From: Neofusicoccum parvum
Taxonomy: Eukaryota; Ascomycota; Dothideomycetes; Botryosphaeriales; Botryosphaeriaceae
Assembly: GCA_020912385.1 (NCBI GenBank)
Contig: CP087207.1
Coordinates: forward strand, 2,356,001-2,420,000
Direction: 5' to 3'
Length of the DNA: 64,000 nucleotides
The notes beneath the pieces are model-generated. The model made no database searches. It was given only the letters and a program-made list of their open reading frames with translations, and was not told the origin of the DNA. The position numbers were made by a program, and so were the translations under genes. Shown in pieces: positions 11,701-22,997 of the stretch; the stretch's first letter is position 1; every line of letters starts with the position of its first letter.

Positions 11701-12165
11701 CCCGGCCGCGACTCGGTGGGCACGCGTGTGTGCGAGACGCCAAAGGTGCCGTGCGAGAGGACGCGGGACCGGAGGAAGGGCGCGAGCGGGCGCAGCTCTT
11801 GGGCTTCGGGCGCGCTGGGGTCGGCGGGCGACGGGTCGGGGAAGGATTGGAAGGCCTTGTCGGCGCGGAGTCCATCTCCTGCAACGCGGCCAGGAGTCAG
11901 CAAGAACTGGAACCCTGAAGGGATGTGCCTGCCCTAGCGGTGCAGCGAACTCCGGTAGACGTCTGGCTAGTGGAAGCGAGCGCGCGTGCTACTTACCGAC
12001 GAACAAAATCAATCGCTTTGCCGGCGGCTCCTTGAAGTCGAGGCCGTACTCGCGCATCCCGCTGACTATGGGGCTGACGAAGTAGATGTCGAAGATGGAG
12101 TATATGTAGACCAGGTGGAAGACCACGGCGATGGCCAGGAAGCCCAGGCGGCCGAGTCGCGCCAT
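8799..12165 (-). CDS. MCD4: GPI ethanolamine phosphate transferase 1 (Mcd4/PIG-N)
   Basis: Mcd4 adds phosphoethanolamine to the first mannose of GPI precursors in the ER membrane. Five exons are 12165-11997, 11878-10308, 10251-10064, 10007-9754 and 9703-8799 (1028 aa); introns are 50-118 nt with GT-AG ends and the exon sum is in frame. The N-terminus has a signal-anchor (FLAIAVVFHLVYIYSIFDIYF). The lumenal alkaline-phosphatase-like domain shows VGDGLRADKAF split by intron 1, HTWSWGSPDI, LLGLDTTGHSYRP and FTADHGMSDWGSHGDG. The C-terminal half is a chain of hydrophobic helices typical of PIG-N. Length matches fungal Mcd4. It follows SEC27 in the same orientation with 443 bp between and is convergent with GH43. 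Confidence 0.96.
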
Positions 12166-12608
12166 CTTTGCGGGAAACGAGCGGCGCGTCTCCTCTGCGG
12201 CGGAGGAGGCTGCTTGGGAGCGGAGGAGGAGGGAGGGCGAGGAGTCGTCGTCGTTAGGGACGACGCGCGGTATTTTCGCGGAGAGCGTGTACCTGCATGG
12301 ATAATTGTAGCCAGACCGCCAAGCCCAAACGTCACCCCGGGCCGCTAAGGGGACGATCGTACGGATCAGGAGGCGGTCAGCGGACGTGCCGTTTGCCTTC
12401 GCGCGCCGCCTGATTCGCTGCGTTCCGGGAGAGCCGCAGTCCCAGGGTCCTCCGTTGCGGCACGACGTGTCCTCATTAAAGTGTGCAACAGCGGTAATGT
12501 GTTCATGCTTCGATTTAGCCGCCATCTGATTATCTCCGTATACACATCTGCATCGTGCTGAAAACGCCTTTTGTATCCCGATGGCCCCCCCGTATTCTAG
12601 GACGTGAC
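12166..12608. other. SEC27-MCD4 intergenic region
   Basis: This 443-bp stretch is the MCD4 promoter and leader and the SEC27 3' region. The MCD4 frame stays open upstream of the chosen ATG, but the added sequence lacks the membrane anchor expected at the N-terminus. Confidence 0.5.
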
Positions 12609-15600
12609 TTACGCCGCAGCCTCCGCTTCCTCCTCCGCCTCCGCCTCCGCCTCTTCTCCGTCCACCTCAACCTCGTCCGCCACGTTTTCCACTGCAACCT
12701 CGCCGGCTTCTTCCTCCTCCTCATCCACATCAACGAGCTTGACTGAACCGCCCTCCTTCTCTAGCTTCAGCCACTCGTCCCACTCGGGGAACATGTCAGC
12801 ATCTCCCTCATCCTCCTCGCTCGGCGGCTGGCCCAGCAGCCGTGCAACCTTGCCCTTGCTGTCCTTCTCCAGGCCCTGCTTCCACTCCTTCACAAGCCCG
12901 GGAGCGCGGCTGGGCTTGTAGGTCTGCGCGAAAAGGACTGCCTCGGATGTGCGGTTGGTCCTGACAAGCAGGTCGATGCAGCCGTCCACATCACCCACTT
13001 GCCACAAGCAGGAAAAGGCGATGTTGTGTGAGCTCGACTCCTGAGCGAGCTCAGCAAGCTTGCGGAGGCCGGCAGCGTTCGAGCTCGACGAGTAGAGGAG
13101 GAGTAGGGAGCCCATGTCTTTTGCGTGCGTGAAGCATTCCTCAGCAAGCTTCAGATCCCAAGCAGTCAGTGCCGCGTCGCCCACCGTCTTCCACTTGTGC
13201 TCAACATTGACCTCCTTGGCCTGCTCGAGCGCAACATCAAGCTTTCCGAGGCTGAGCGCTAGCTCAAAGCGATGCTCCGAGTCGGTGGCAACATCAAGCG
13301 CCTCCTCCTTGAAGCCTTGCCCTTCGAGGAATCGTGCGATCTTGTTCTTCTGGTCCTGGGGAATATCTTCAAGCATCTCCATAGCAGTCTCAAGCTCCCC
13401 TCTCAAGACGAGAGTCTGGTACTCGATGACAGAAAGGGAGAGAGCGTATGACATGACGCCAACATCCTTGTCGCAAACGTAGACTCGTCCATCGCGGGGA
13501 AGATATCCAAGAACGTAGACGGGGGTATCGAAGTGGGAAATCGTGTAAGTTTGGTCGCCGACGAGGTAGTTCAGCCTGTTCGTGCTGTTGGTGTAGACGA
13601 AGCAGTCGCCCACCCACTGGCCAGTCCGGACACTGTGATCTGTTAGTCGTAGCTTTTTGTACCATAGCGGTGTTGCTTACCTCTCGTTGATGTCCGTGAT
13701 AACCTCGAACGCAGCCTCGACACCGTCCTCATCAACCTCACCGGCCTGGAGGGCGACGACGTAATTCTCCCTAGAGAAGCGGAGGACGTAGTACGTATCA
13801 TCGCAAGCCAGCGTCACGAGCTCGCCGTTCTCCGACCAGTAGACCTATTTCTGTTCAGTATTCGCTTGAACGTCGAAAATTTAGCGTTAGACTTACGTTC
13901 TTAGGCTCGACCTCGATTCTCCTGACCAGCTGGCCGCTCTCCCAATCGAAGAAGCCGATACCACCTTGACCCTTGACACCAAGCAGGGTGCCACCGCTGA
14001 GGCCGTCGGCCTGGAAACCGACGTTCAGACCTCCACTTCCCTTCTCCTTGAAGTTGCGGAAGATCTTCACGCTGGTGCCTGACTCCCGGATGGCGTAATC
14101 CTTGTCGTTCTCCTTAGATGCCCAAGCGAAGTCCAATGCCGAACCGAAAGCTTGGTTACGTAGGGCCAGTGCAGTGTAGATGATGTATTCACCATCACCG
14201 CAAACAGCGACAAAACGACCGTTGGGAGAGTGCATCAAGGATTGCGGGTAAATCTCAGTAGAGCCAAGGTCCTTCGAAGGGATAGTCAAGCGATCACCAT
14301 CCTTCAGAGTCTTGTCACCACCCTTGATCACCGAGGTAAGGATCTCGGAGTGCTTCGCCCAGATGATCTTGCCTGAAGCATCCATGCTAACCGCGGGCTC
14401 CTCGCGACCCATCTTGACAACGACGGCACCATCGTCGAAGCCCACGGCGACGCCCTGCTTGCCACGCTGGTAGCTCACGCACCATGCGCGTTCTAGGCCA
14501 TAATTTAGGGACTGCTCGAGGCGGTATGTGTTGGCGTGCCATATCTTGACCGTGCCGTCCTCTGAACCGGAGATAATGACCGGCAGTTCAGGGTGGTAGA
14601 TTGCGAACGAGACGTTGCTGGTGTGGCCTTCCAGCGTAGCGATCTGCGCCTTGGTCGTGTAATCCCACACCTTCACGGTCCTGTCGTCGGATGTGGTAAG
14701 GAGGTACGGCTTATCGGATTGCGGGTAGTAGTCGACATGGTTGACACCCTTAGTCTCGTGGGCCTCGAGCGTGAAGTTGGGGGTCGGAGATCCCAAGCTC
14801 CAAATCTTGACGGTCCTAAAGATTAATCAGCATGCGCATTCACTCCGACTGTGGAGTAATCCATACCTGTCAAGACAAGCGGAAGCGAAGGTGTTGGTGT
14901 CCTTGGGGTTGATGGCAAGGCCCATGACATAGTGTGCGTGGCCCTCGAAGACCTGGACACACTTCCAGCCACGTTCCCAATCCCATAGCTTGATAGTCTG
15001 CGCCAGTGTCAGCTCCGCCGTAACTCAACCACAACCATCCATCTGCATACCATATCATCCGAGGCCGTCAAGACGAAGGGTTGGGTCGGGTGGACACATA
15101 TCGCGCGAATGTAGTCGGGATGCGCCTCGAAGCTGGTGATCTTCTCGGAGGTGTTGTAGTTATAGACGCGGAGCTGAAAGTCGTCGGAGCCGCAAACTAT
15201 CCAGTTCTTGCGCGCAATGAAGCGACCGGCGCGGACGGGCACATCGGTGAGCTCGAAGGTCTTGACAATTGCCTGCGAAGCCTGTCAGAATTGCACTCGG
15301 AGACAGCATGCGGTGTCCCTACCTGTGTCTCATAGGACCAAATATGACAATGGCCTGCTTCTGTCAGCTCCGCTGTCTCCTCCGCACTCCAGTCGTCTGC
15401 ATGACATACCGCTGTACAAGGTGGTCAGAACCTGTTGGGGTTAGCAATGCGTCCACAATTACACGTTTGGAGGCTACGTACCCATGGCTCCGTGGGGTGA
15501 AAGTCGATTCCCTTCACACGCTCGCTCCGGGCAAAGAGCTGCCTCTGGATAGCGAATTTGGGGTTAGCTACGTTCGCAAGCGGGGAGAAGAAGTTGCCGC

Positions 15601-15689
15601 GCGCAGCCATGATGCCTGTTGAAGCTCCAGGCCAGATGCTACTGTGCGCTGCCGGCGGAGATGCCCCATACCTTCACGTCGAGCCGCAT
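12609..15689 (-). CDS. SEC27: COPI coatomer subunit beta' (Sec27)
   Basis: Sec27 is a cargo-binding WD40 subunit of the COPI coat acting in Golgi-to-ER retrograde traffic. Nine exons are 15689-15672, 15544-15482, 15431-15410, 15354-15323, 15272-15051, 14997-14867, 14815-13897, 13844-13681 and 13632-12609 (864 aa, in frame). The tiny first exon encodes MRLDVK, joined to [21 protein letters not shown], the conserved start. Two N-terminal WD40 propellers follow (for example [24 protein letters not shown] and [25 protein letters not shown]), then an alpha-solenoid containing [12 protein letters not shown] and [11 protein letters not shown]. The C-terminus is a long Glu/Ala-rich acidic tail. An ATG at 15610 lies inside intron 1 and would replace the conserved start. 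The stop TAA is embedded in a GTAAGT donor-like sequence. Confidence 0.96.
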
Positions 15690-16862
15690 CTTGGTGTCTC
15701 AGGGTGTGTGGTGGTACGCAAGGGGAACGGTATTGGGAGACGTGGCTTATGAGCAGCCAGTCGAAGGAGAATTGTGTTGCGCAACGTGACGCCCAGTATC
15801 ACCGCTGCGGAATAGTTCGAGGAGGTTGACGCGCGGAGGATTGGGAGGCGGTCGGGAGCGGTGTTGCGGGTTCGCGCTGGATAGGTGGATCGTTGCGGCC
15901 GGGCTGCCCTCCAGGGTGTCGTCGGAGTTGGTCTCGGCCGCCAAGATTTCAGGTCTCGCGCGCACTGGGTCCGATTCAATTTAGTCGTGGCCGCGCTGCG
16001 GCTTCCACGAGGGGTGCTCGATTCTTTCGTGTCCTCTTCTCCCGCTAAAACAAGGCTGAACATTTACCACTACGCACAGGAATAGATTATCGGCGTTTTC
16101 CGTACGCAAAGCCCTTTTCAGATGCCACCGACACAAGAGGACTTCAACTCTACGGATTTTGCGCAGGCTATGCAGCGCGGAGAATTAGTCGTTGCCGGAC
16201 GGAGAAGGACACGATGCGCATCTGCGACCAACGTCATTGCGCCCATCCCCCCGCGAATAAAGCAAAGCCATGAAACTTTGGTTTTCAGATCTCACGGGTT
16301 TCACCGTTCATCAGTTTTAAATCAACCAACTTTCTCGTTCATCACTACATTTATTGAAAATTCTCCAACTATGTACTCGGCAGCCAACCTCCCCAGGCGC
16401 CACCGCTCCAGACAGCCAAGGCAATGCTACCATCTGCCTATGCCGTCTATAAAATTCCTTCCTGTCGTAATGAAAGGAATCAGAAATAGTCTACCTTCCA
16501 AAGAGAAGTCGTAGACAGGTATCTAAGAAGTGAAGGAAAATGTGGCCAATAATATGATAGTAAGCTTGCGCTAGATGACAGACTGGGAATGCATAGACAG
16601 GTATAAGAAGAAAAGGAAATAAAGCTGGGGGTCTGAGAGCAGTGACCGGCGTGTATGGGGTGGAATGACGCGCGAGCGAGCCCGATCGCAGTGTCGCGGC
16701 TCGGGCTGGGAGGCGCCCGCAACTTGTGTGCCGTCGGACGAAAAGAAAGAGAAGGAGGCCAACTGCCCGCAAGACTGCGCTTTTTCAAAATATGATACAG
16801 CGAACGTGGCCTCATGTGCAAAACATTAGGCCATCAAGGATAGGTAGGGTCGCGCTCGGCGA
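15690..16862. other. Intergenic region between SEC27 start and MSB2 end
   Basis: GC-rich near SEC27 (its promoter), AT-rich from about 16080 to 16860. A forward ORF of 130 codons begins at 16122, but its composition does not persist and no domain is visible, so it is not called. Confidence 0.5.
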
Positions 16863-19800
16863 TCAGTTCCATCCCAGGGAGTTCTCCGCCATAACAGGCG
16901 CCGAAATTTGCGCAGTCCGGGCGCTACGACCATTGCTGCTGCCGCTACCACGGCTGCCGTGGCTATCACGGCCACCACGGCCGCCAGTCATGAAAGGACC
17001 ACCGTTCATCGAGCCGTAGCCGCCGGGACCAGAGCCAGTGCTGGGCACAGAGCTGGAGCGCTGGTGGCTGGCCTTCTTCTTCTTGTACCGGCGCGCAACA
17101 AGCATCATAGCCGCTCCGTACACAGCGACACCACCAATGGCGGCGAAAGCAATGCCAACTGCGCTAGCCTTGACAGGAGAGCTGGAGTTGGAGCCATCAC
17201 CCATGGGGTCACCGCTGTTGGCGTTGCCAGAGGAGCTCGACGACGAGCCACTGCCAGTAGAAGAGCCCGTCGATCCGTCATCAGGCATGTCACTAGCCAG
17301 GATAGGGAAGGTGGGGTCGACGAAGCTCGTCAAGAAGTTGATCGTGGAGCCAATCTCCTTGTCGTCGTTGTTGTAGAAGACAGAGTTGGAGTTGAGCAGG
17401 TCCAGGTGAAGGGTGTCAACCAGGTCACTCGGGACATACATCATAGCCAGGGTCGAGATGTAACCCAACTTCTCGGTGGTGTTGTACGAAGTCAGAGTGA
17501 CCATCTGGACGTTGTCATGATCTATGCCGAGTCCATCAGCCACAGCGATGGGCATGTAGGTGGTCAGCTGCCAGCCCGTGGTATCAGCATGGCCGACAAC
17601 AAAGGGCCAGTTGAAGCCGCGCTTGAAACCGATCTGGATCTTGGTAGTGTTGGCGGGAGCGGTGGGCATGCCTCCGGGGGGAGCAATGAACTTGGGGTAC
17701 GAGGTGGCAGTTGCAGTGGCCGAAGTGCTCGAAGTGCCCTCGGCAGTAGACGGGTCAAAAACGATGCTCGTCGCGACAGTGTAGGTCGTGGCAGAGTCCG
17801 TGCCAGTGGGGACAATCGAGAAGACCGGCGTGGTCGAAGTGGTAGACATGGTGCTTGACGGGATCACAATCGTAGAGCTGGAAGTCGGGATGATCACAAC
17901 GACCGAAGACGAGCTTGAGCTGGACTCAGTGGTGGCGGAAGGAGTCTGCACAGATGACTGCGTGGTCTCCGAAGCCAGGGTGGTCGAGGCAGACGGAGTA
18001 GTCTCAGGGGTCGAGGCCGGCGTAGAGGGAGCAGACGTCTCGGACGACACAATCGAAGAGCTGGATCCGGGGGTTGTAGCACTGCTCGAGCTTCCAGATG
18101 CGGAAGGCAGAGGTGTGGTCGGCGTGGTCGGGACAGCGGTAGAGTCGCTAGGGGTCGCGCTGGTATCGACTGACGAAGTAGCCACGGGAGTCGACGCGGA
18201 ACCAGGAGGGCTGGTCAAGGACGAAAGAAGCGAAGTCAGGTCGACGGTAGTGGGAGTGCTGAGCGGAATAATTGGCGTGGTCGGGATTGAGACCAGGGGC
18301 GTCGAGCCGAGTAGAGAAGACAGAATCGACTCAACTCCGGTGAGGGTAGAAGACGCCGCAGGAGTGACGGGACTCGAGGCGCTCGATGGGGTTGGCGTGG
18401 CATCAGAAGCACTGGCAGTCAAAGGAATGCTAGGCAGGGGAGTCAGGATCGACGTCAGATCGCTGCCAGCGCTGGAAACGAGGCTGGTGACGCCGGAGAG
18501 CAGCGAGCTGAGGTCGCTCGTGAGCGGCAGAGGAATTTCAAGGCCGCTGCTGCTCGTGGCAGCCGCCGGCGTCGTGGGGGCAGGAGTGGTGACGGCAGAT
18601 CCAGCAGGCGATTCGCTGCCGCTCGACAGTGACTCAGCAGAGTCAGTAGGAGTAGGCGTGAGCTCGCTGGCGGACGAAGTGATCGGCGGGATCGCAGTGC
18701 CAGTTCCGACGAAAGAAGAACTGCTGCCAACAATGGGAGTCAGGACTGATTCGACGGAAGTCAAAGCAGAACCAACGGGAGTCAAGACGGACTCAACAGG
18801 AGTGAGAACGGACTCAACAGGCGTTGCAACGGACTCGACAATCGACGACAGGCCAGTGGCAGCAGAGCCCAGAGCGGATGTGACGCCAGTCACGGCAGAT
18901 CCGGCAGCCGAAGTCACGCCGGACACCACGGAGGTCACGCCTGACACAAGGCCACCAAGGAGATCAGACGTCGAAGTCTCAGTCGAGGACGGCGCATCAG
19001 TGGTGCTGCTGCTGCTGTCGATGATGGTCGACAGGCCGACGATGATACCCGTGCCGGTGGATGGCGTAGCAATGGGAGTGGCAGGGCCCTCAGTGGAGCT
19101 GGTAGGCTGCACGACGGGGACCGAGACACCACCAGTGCCAGTTGCGCCAGTCTCAGCAGCCGTGGAATCCGCAGTCGAAGTCGCGGCAGGCTCCTCAGTG
19201 GTAGAGGCGGTCGTCGGGTTGAGGACGGGGCTCAGAACACCGCCAGTTCCCAGGGCGCTAGTCACGGGGCTCAGGATACCGCTGGAACCCAGAGCGCTCG
19301 TGACGGGGCTCAAGATACCGCTGGATCCCAGAGCGCTGCTCACGGGAGTAAGAATCGGGCCTAGAAGGCCACCAGTGCTGGACGCGGTCGACTCAGTGGT
19401 GGTCGGTTGCTCATCGCTAGTGGCTGAACTTGTGGGCTGGACGATCGGAATCGAAACGCCACCAGTGCCGGTTCCCGCAGCGCTGGACTCGGCAGTTGGC
19501 GTAGTGGAAGCCGCTGACGAGGCAGCAGACTCCTCGCTGGAGGCCGAGGTCGTGGGGGTCAGAATGGGGCTCAGGACACCGCCAGTGCCAAGAAGGCTGG
19601 TCACGGGAGACACAATGGGGTCAAGAAGGCCGGAGCTGCTAGTCGAAGCCTCCTCACTGACAGTCGAGCTGGTGGGCTGAACAATGGGAATCGATACACC
19701 ACCAGTGCCAGTCCCGGCCGCGCTGGAAGCAGCAGGAGTCGTAGCGGTCGTCTCCGACGCGGTAGCACGGGCTTCCGAAGACTCCGAGGTTTCCTCGGTG

Positions 19801-20645
19801 CTGCTGGTCGTGGGCTGAATGACCGGGCTTGAAACGCCACCGGTGCCGACATAGCTGGAAACGGGAGTCTCGGTGGAAGGAATGACAGTCGAGGACTCTT
19901 CGGTGTTGCTCGTGGTAGGCTGGATGACGGGGCTCGACACGCCACCAGTGCCGACGACATAAGTCGACACAGGCGTAACGATGGTAGTAGCCGAAACCGA
20001 AGACTCCACAGCAGAGGGCTCCGAGGATACGGTGGTAGCAGTTGATTCCGTGACAGTCTCCTCGCTGGCGGCCGAAGTCGAAGGCGTGACAACCGGGACG
20101 GTGACACCGCCAGTTCCAACGAAAGTTGATGAAGCGGGAGTGGTCGAGGGCTCCTCAGGAGTGCTCGACAGAGTGGTCGTGGTGAAAGGTGATGAAACCT
20201 CGGTAACGGTGTATTGCGAGACAATAGTCGACGTGCCCGCGGGACTTTCGCTCACTTGCGTGGAGTTCACCACATAAGTAGAGGTAGACGATTCAGCAGC
20301 AGGCGGCGGGCTGTTGAGGAAGCTGTTGAAAGATTCGCTGTTTGAGAAGGTCTCAAACATCGACGAGAGATCCGGCTCAGATGATGCTTCCCGGGATGAC
20401 AGAGTCGAAGAATCGCTGGGAGGAGGCGTAGAGATTTCCGGAGTTGGCGTGGAGTTCTCCGGAGTTGCGACAGCCGGCGTCGTGGTGTTCGTGTATGTTT
20501 GCCGTTTCACATGACGAGGGAAGTAATACTTCGGTTTTTGAGGCGCGGCAGTCCGTCGAGCATGTGCCGGCGCAGCTTCGGCAGTGGCCCCCTGAAGGGT
20601 CAGAAGGGCCACGCAAGCCGCCCAAGTAACCGTTGATGTCCTCAT
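16863..20645 (-). CDS. MSB2: Signalling mucin Msb2 (MsbA-like) plasma-membrane sensor
   Basis: Msb2-type mucins sense surface or osmotic cues and feed Cdc42 and the filamentous-growth MAP kinase route. This intronless 1260-aa protein has a signal peptide (residues 1 to about 22), then a region of roughly 900 residues almost all Ser/Thr/Pro/Val/Ala, expected to be O-glycosylated. It contains eight GTGGV modules, usually followed by P(V/I)(V/I)QPT and acidic EE, plus a 39-nt tandem repeat. A conserved membrane-proximal domain follows (about residues 990-1120), including IQIGFKRGFNWPFVVGHA and DHDNVQMVTLTSYN, as in the Hkr1/Msb2 homology region. One transmembrane helix lies near 1158-1180 (VGIAFAAIGGVAVYGAAMMLVA), followed by a basic stop-transfer RRYKKKK and a Gly/Ser/Arg-rich tail of about 70 residues. 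The forward-strand ORFs over this gene are antisense shadows of the repeats. Confidence 0.9.
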   Translation of the reverse strand: MRTSTVTWAACVALLTLQGATAEAAPAHARRTAAPQKPKYYFPRHVKRQTYTNTTTPAVATPENSTPTPEISTPPPSDSSTLSSREASSEPDLSSMFETFSNSESFNSFLNSPPPAAESSTSTYVVNSTQVSESPAGTSTIVSQYTVTEVSSPFTTTTLSSTPEEPSTTPASSTFVGTGGVTVPVVTPSTSAASEETVTESTATTVSSEPSAVESSVSATTIVTPVSTYVVGTGGVSSPVIQPTTSNTEESSTVIPSTETPVSSYVGTGGVSSPVIQPTTSSTEETSESSEARATASETTATTPAASSAAGTGTGGVSIPIVQPTSSTVSEEASTSSSGLLDPIVSPVTSLLGTGGVLSPILTPTTSASSEESAASSAASTTPTAESSAAGTGTGGVSIPIVQPTSSATSDEQPTTTESTASSTGGLLGPILTPVSSALGSSGILSPVTSALGSSGILSPVTSALGTGGVLSPVLNPTTASTTEEPAATSTADSTAAETGATGTGGVSVPVVQPTSSTEGPATPIATPSTGTGIIVGLSTIIDSSSSTTDAPSSTETSTSDLLGGLVSGVTSVVSGVTSAAGSAVTGVTSALGSAATGLSSIVESVATPVESVLTPVESVLTPVGSALTSVESVLTPIVGSSSSFVGTGTAIPPITSSASELTPTPTDSAESLSSGSESPAGSAVTTPAPTTPAAATSSSGLEIPLPLTSDLSSLLSGVTSLVSSAGSDLTSILTPLPSIPLTASASDATPTPSSASSPVTPAASSTLTGVESILSSLLGSTPLVSIPTTPIIPLSTPTTVDLTSLLSSLTSPPGSASTPVATSSVDTSATPSDSTAVPTTPTTPLPSASGSSSSATTPGSSSSIVSSETSAPSTPASTPETTPSASTTLASETTQSSVQTPSATTESSSSSSSVVVIIPTSSSTIVIPSSTMSTTSTTPVFSIVPTGTDSATTYTVATSIVFDPSTAEGTSSTSATATATSYPKFIAPPGGMPTAPANTTKIQIGFKRGFNWPFVVGHADTTGWQLTTYMPIAVADGLGIDHDNVQMVTLTSYNTTEKLGYISTLAMMYVPSDLVDTLHLDLLNSNSVFYNNDDKEIGSTINFLTSFVDPTFPILASDMPDDGSTGSSTGSGSSSSSSGNANSGDPMGDGSNSSSPVKASAVGIAFAAIGGVAVYGAAMMLVARRYKKKKASHQRSSSVPSTGSGPGGYGSMNGGPFMTGGRGGRDSHGSRGSGSSNGRSARTAQISAPVMAENSLGWN
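19240..19360 (-). repeat. 39-nt tandem repeat in the MSB2 mucin domain
   Basis: ACGGGGCTCARGATACCGCTGGA occurs at 19264 and again at 19303, flanked by more diverged copies. The encoded unit is LGSSGILSPVTSA (13 residues), merging into the longer GTGGV modules on both sides. Confidence 0.8.
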
Positions 20646-22040
20646 CTTGTATTATTCCCAACTATTGCTTAAAATTCCGTGCAAATGGCAAAAGACGCGA
20701 GGACGAGCGCTGCTGCTGTCAGATGTTAGATCGGATTTCCAGGACGTAGGCAATGGATCGGCGTACTGTCAGGATGTTCGTGTAAACGAGTGTACTTGAC
20801 GAATCAAGGGTAAGGAGTGTGTCTGTTGGACGTGGTTAGTGGTGTTTTCAATGTAGCTCCGTTGAACCGTGGGCATCCCGAGACTTTCAACGGATCTGCG
20901 TATCCAAGGAATCCTTACCGGACTGGTATTTCAGTCGCGGAGAGCGGTAGCAAGGACAAAGATGATCGTGAGGTCGGCGAATTGATAAACGACCCTCACA
21001 ATCCCATCCTGCGAATACCAGATGACTTCGGAGCTTCGAAAGAGAGGACGCGAATGCGATAGTCGCGGAAAGGTGTGGAGACAAGCGCAAGATCGTCGGA
21101 CGGAATTCCAACGGCTCGGGCTTCTTGTCTTTGTTCGGATTCCCTAACCAACAACGATGGCGAACTGGAAGGTGGCGTCCACTCGATCAAACGGCCGGCG
21201 AGATCCACGTGCTTGAGACCCTTCTTCAAACAAAGACACCCAGATTAAGACCACGGATTACAGCTCCCAAGCTCAAGATTAACCGGCGATTAACGGCAGG
21301 CGGTGCAATCTCTTTGTCCGGTGGGCTTGGAGTTGCGGCGATGGCTTCGGGCGGATTGGCAATCAAGGAGTGGAGGCGCAGTCGTCCAAAGGCGGTCGAG
21401 AGGCGGTATTAGAAAGTGGCGAAAATAATTGCAAGAATCGAAGCTGCAGAAACGAGCGGTGGTGATTCACTGGGGAATCGGCGGAGGGGTGAAGGAGCGT
21501 GAGGTGAGCCCTGTGCGAGACGGCGAGGTCGGTCGGGACGAGGTCTGCGACGGCGGCGAGCGCACACTGGAAGCTGCAGCTTCAGTGCTGACCGGTCGAG
21601 GATTGCCGGGCTGTTGGGGGAGACGGTGGAGAAGGCGAGGTTGCGGCGAAGGAGGGAAATGAGACGAGGTTGCGCGCGGGAGGGCGATGGAGAAGGCCGG
21701 CGGCGCCCCAAGCGAAGCGAGCGAGCACAGGAGTGGCTTCGCCGATGAGCGAGCCTGACCAGCGACAGCCCCGGGCGCAGAGCAGGGACGTGGGCAAGCA
21801 GAGCAGAAGCGACGCCAGGACGGGCGGCGCGGTGCATAAAACGTGTGCACAAGTGGCCGCGGCACCGGTCAATTGCTGTAAATAGGCCGGGCGCGCGAGC
21901 GGTTCGCAGCGCCGACGGCGATCGCTCCCGGCGCTTGCGGGCTAGGCTGAGAGACGAACGGTTTTCTCGCGGAGACGATGGGCGGCGGGCGGAGGGTGTT
22001 CGAGGAGCGCATGCTCGTCCGGCGCAGCAGCACAGGTGGA

Positions 22041-22061
22041 AGCAGCAGCAGCAGCAGCAGC
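22041..22061. repeat. (AGC)7 microsatellite
   Basis: Seven perfect AGC triplets in the GC-rich region upstream of MSB2; no supported protein uses it. Confidence 0.9.
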
Positions 22062-22967
22062 GCGGCGCCCGCACAGACAGGGCGAGCAGTGATTAAAGTC
22101 ACGTCGCAGGCACGACTCGCGCGGCCAGCAAGGAACGGGCAGGTGGGCGGGTGAGAAACACAACGTTTCCCTCGCCGGTGGCAGTGCCGCGCTGCCAGGA
22201 GCGCGCCCATTGCGCCGCGCCGCCGCCCGCGCAAGCATCAGCAATAGCGGAGCGCTGGTGAAATTACCAGCATCACCGCGGGCAGCGCTTCGGGCACCCT
22301 GCAGCCGCCGGCCCTGCCCATTCCCTCTGCGGCGTAGTGTGCGGGCCATGTGCTGGGGAGCCCGGCCCTGCGAAATTGGATGGGCGTCGCCCGCGTCTCA
22401 TCAGGGACATGGCCGATAATTTCCACAGCCGGCCATTTAGCCAGGCCGCCAGCGTCGCAGGCATCTCGCGAGCAGGCGGCCGGGCACCGCGCCCTCTGTT
22501 TCCTGATCGCAGCGAGAAACAGCACGGCAAACATCGTGCCCGCCCCGGCGTCGGGTCGCACGCCGCGGCTTATGCCCATCAGCCGTTCCCCGTCTTACGC
22601 GCATGGTGCGCCGCCTGGTGTGCAACCCGACCTGCCTGCCTTCGTTCCGTCCTGCCGCCCCCGTGCCTGAGCATGCCCGCGAGCAGGCAGCACGCCCGCC
22701 GGCCGGTCGAGGGCAAGCGCCCAGCCCCGTGTGACGCCCTGCTGTCAAGCCCATACGCGCCAGCAGATATTAAATCCAGCAGGTAGATAGGTGCCGGTGC
22801 GGCGCAGGCTCAGGGCCCCAGAGTCCACGCTGCGCCGGCCGGCGTGGGCCCATTTGGCGTGCTTTTTCATAACGTTGCGTTCACAAGGCGCCTTCATCTC
22901 CGCCCTCCGGCATGTGCAGGAGCGCCTGGCCGCGTCGATGGCACCGCGAGCCTCGGGGTCTGGCTCA

Positions 22968-22997
22968 GGCACCGGCACCGGCACAGGCACAGGCACA
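22968..22997. repeat. 6-bp GGCACM tandem repeat x5
   Basis: Two GGCACC units are followed by three GGCACA units, within non-coding GC-rich DNA. Confidence 0.85.

Noticed and set aside
16122..16514. 130-codon forward ORF between SEC27 and MSB2
   Set aside because: The first 25 residues look plausible, but the rest has no bias or domain, runs into AT-rich DNA and has no splice partner.
17788..19680. 630-codon forward ORF opposite MSB2
   Set aside because: It is the antisense of homogeneous Ser/Thr/Pro repeats; its Val/Glu/Gly-rich composition mirrors the sense codons and it has no start context or domain.
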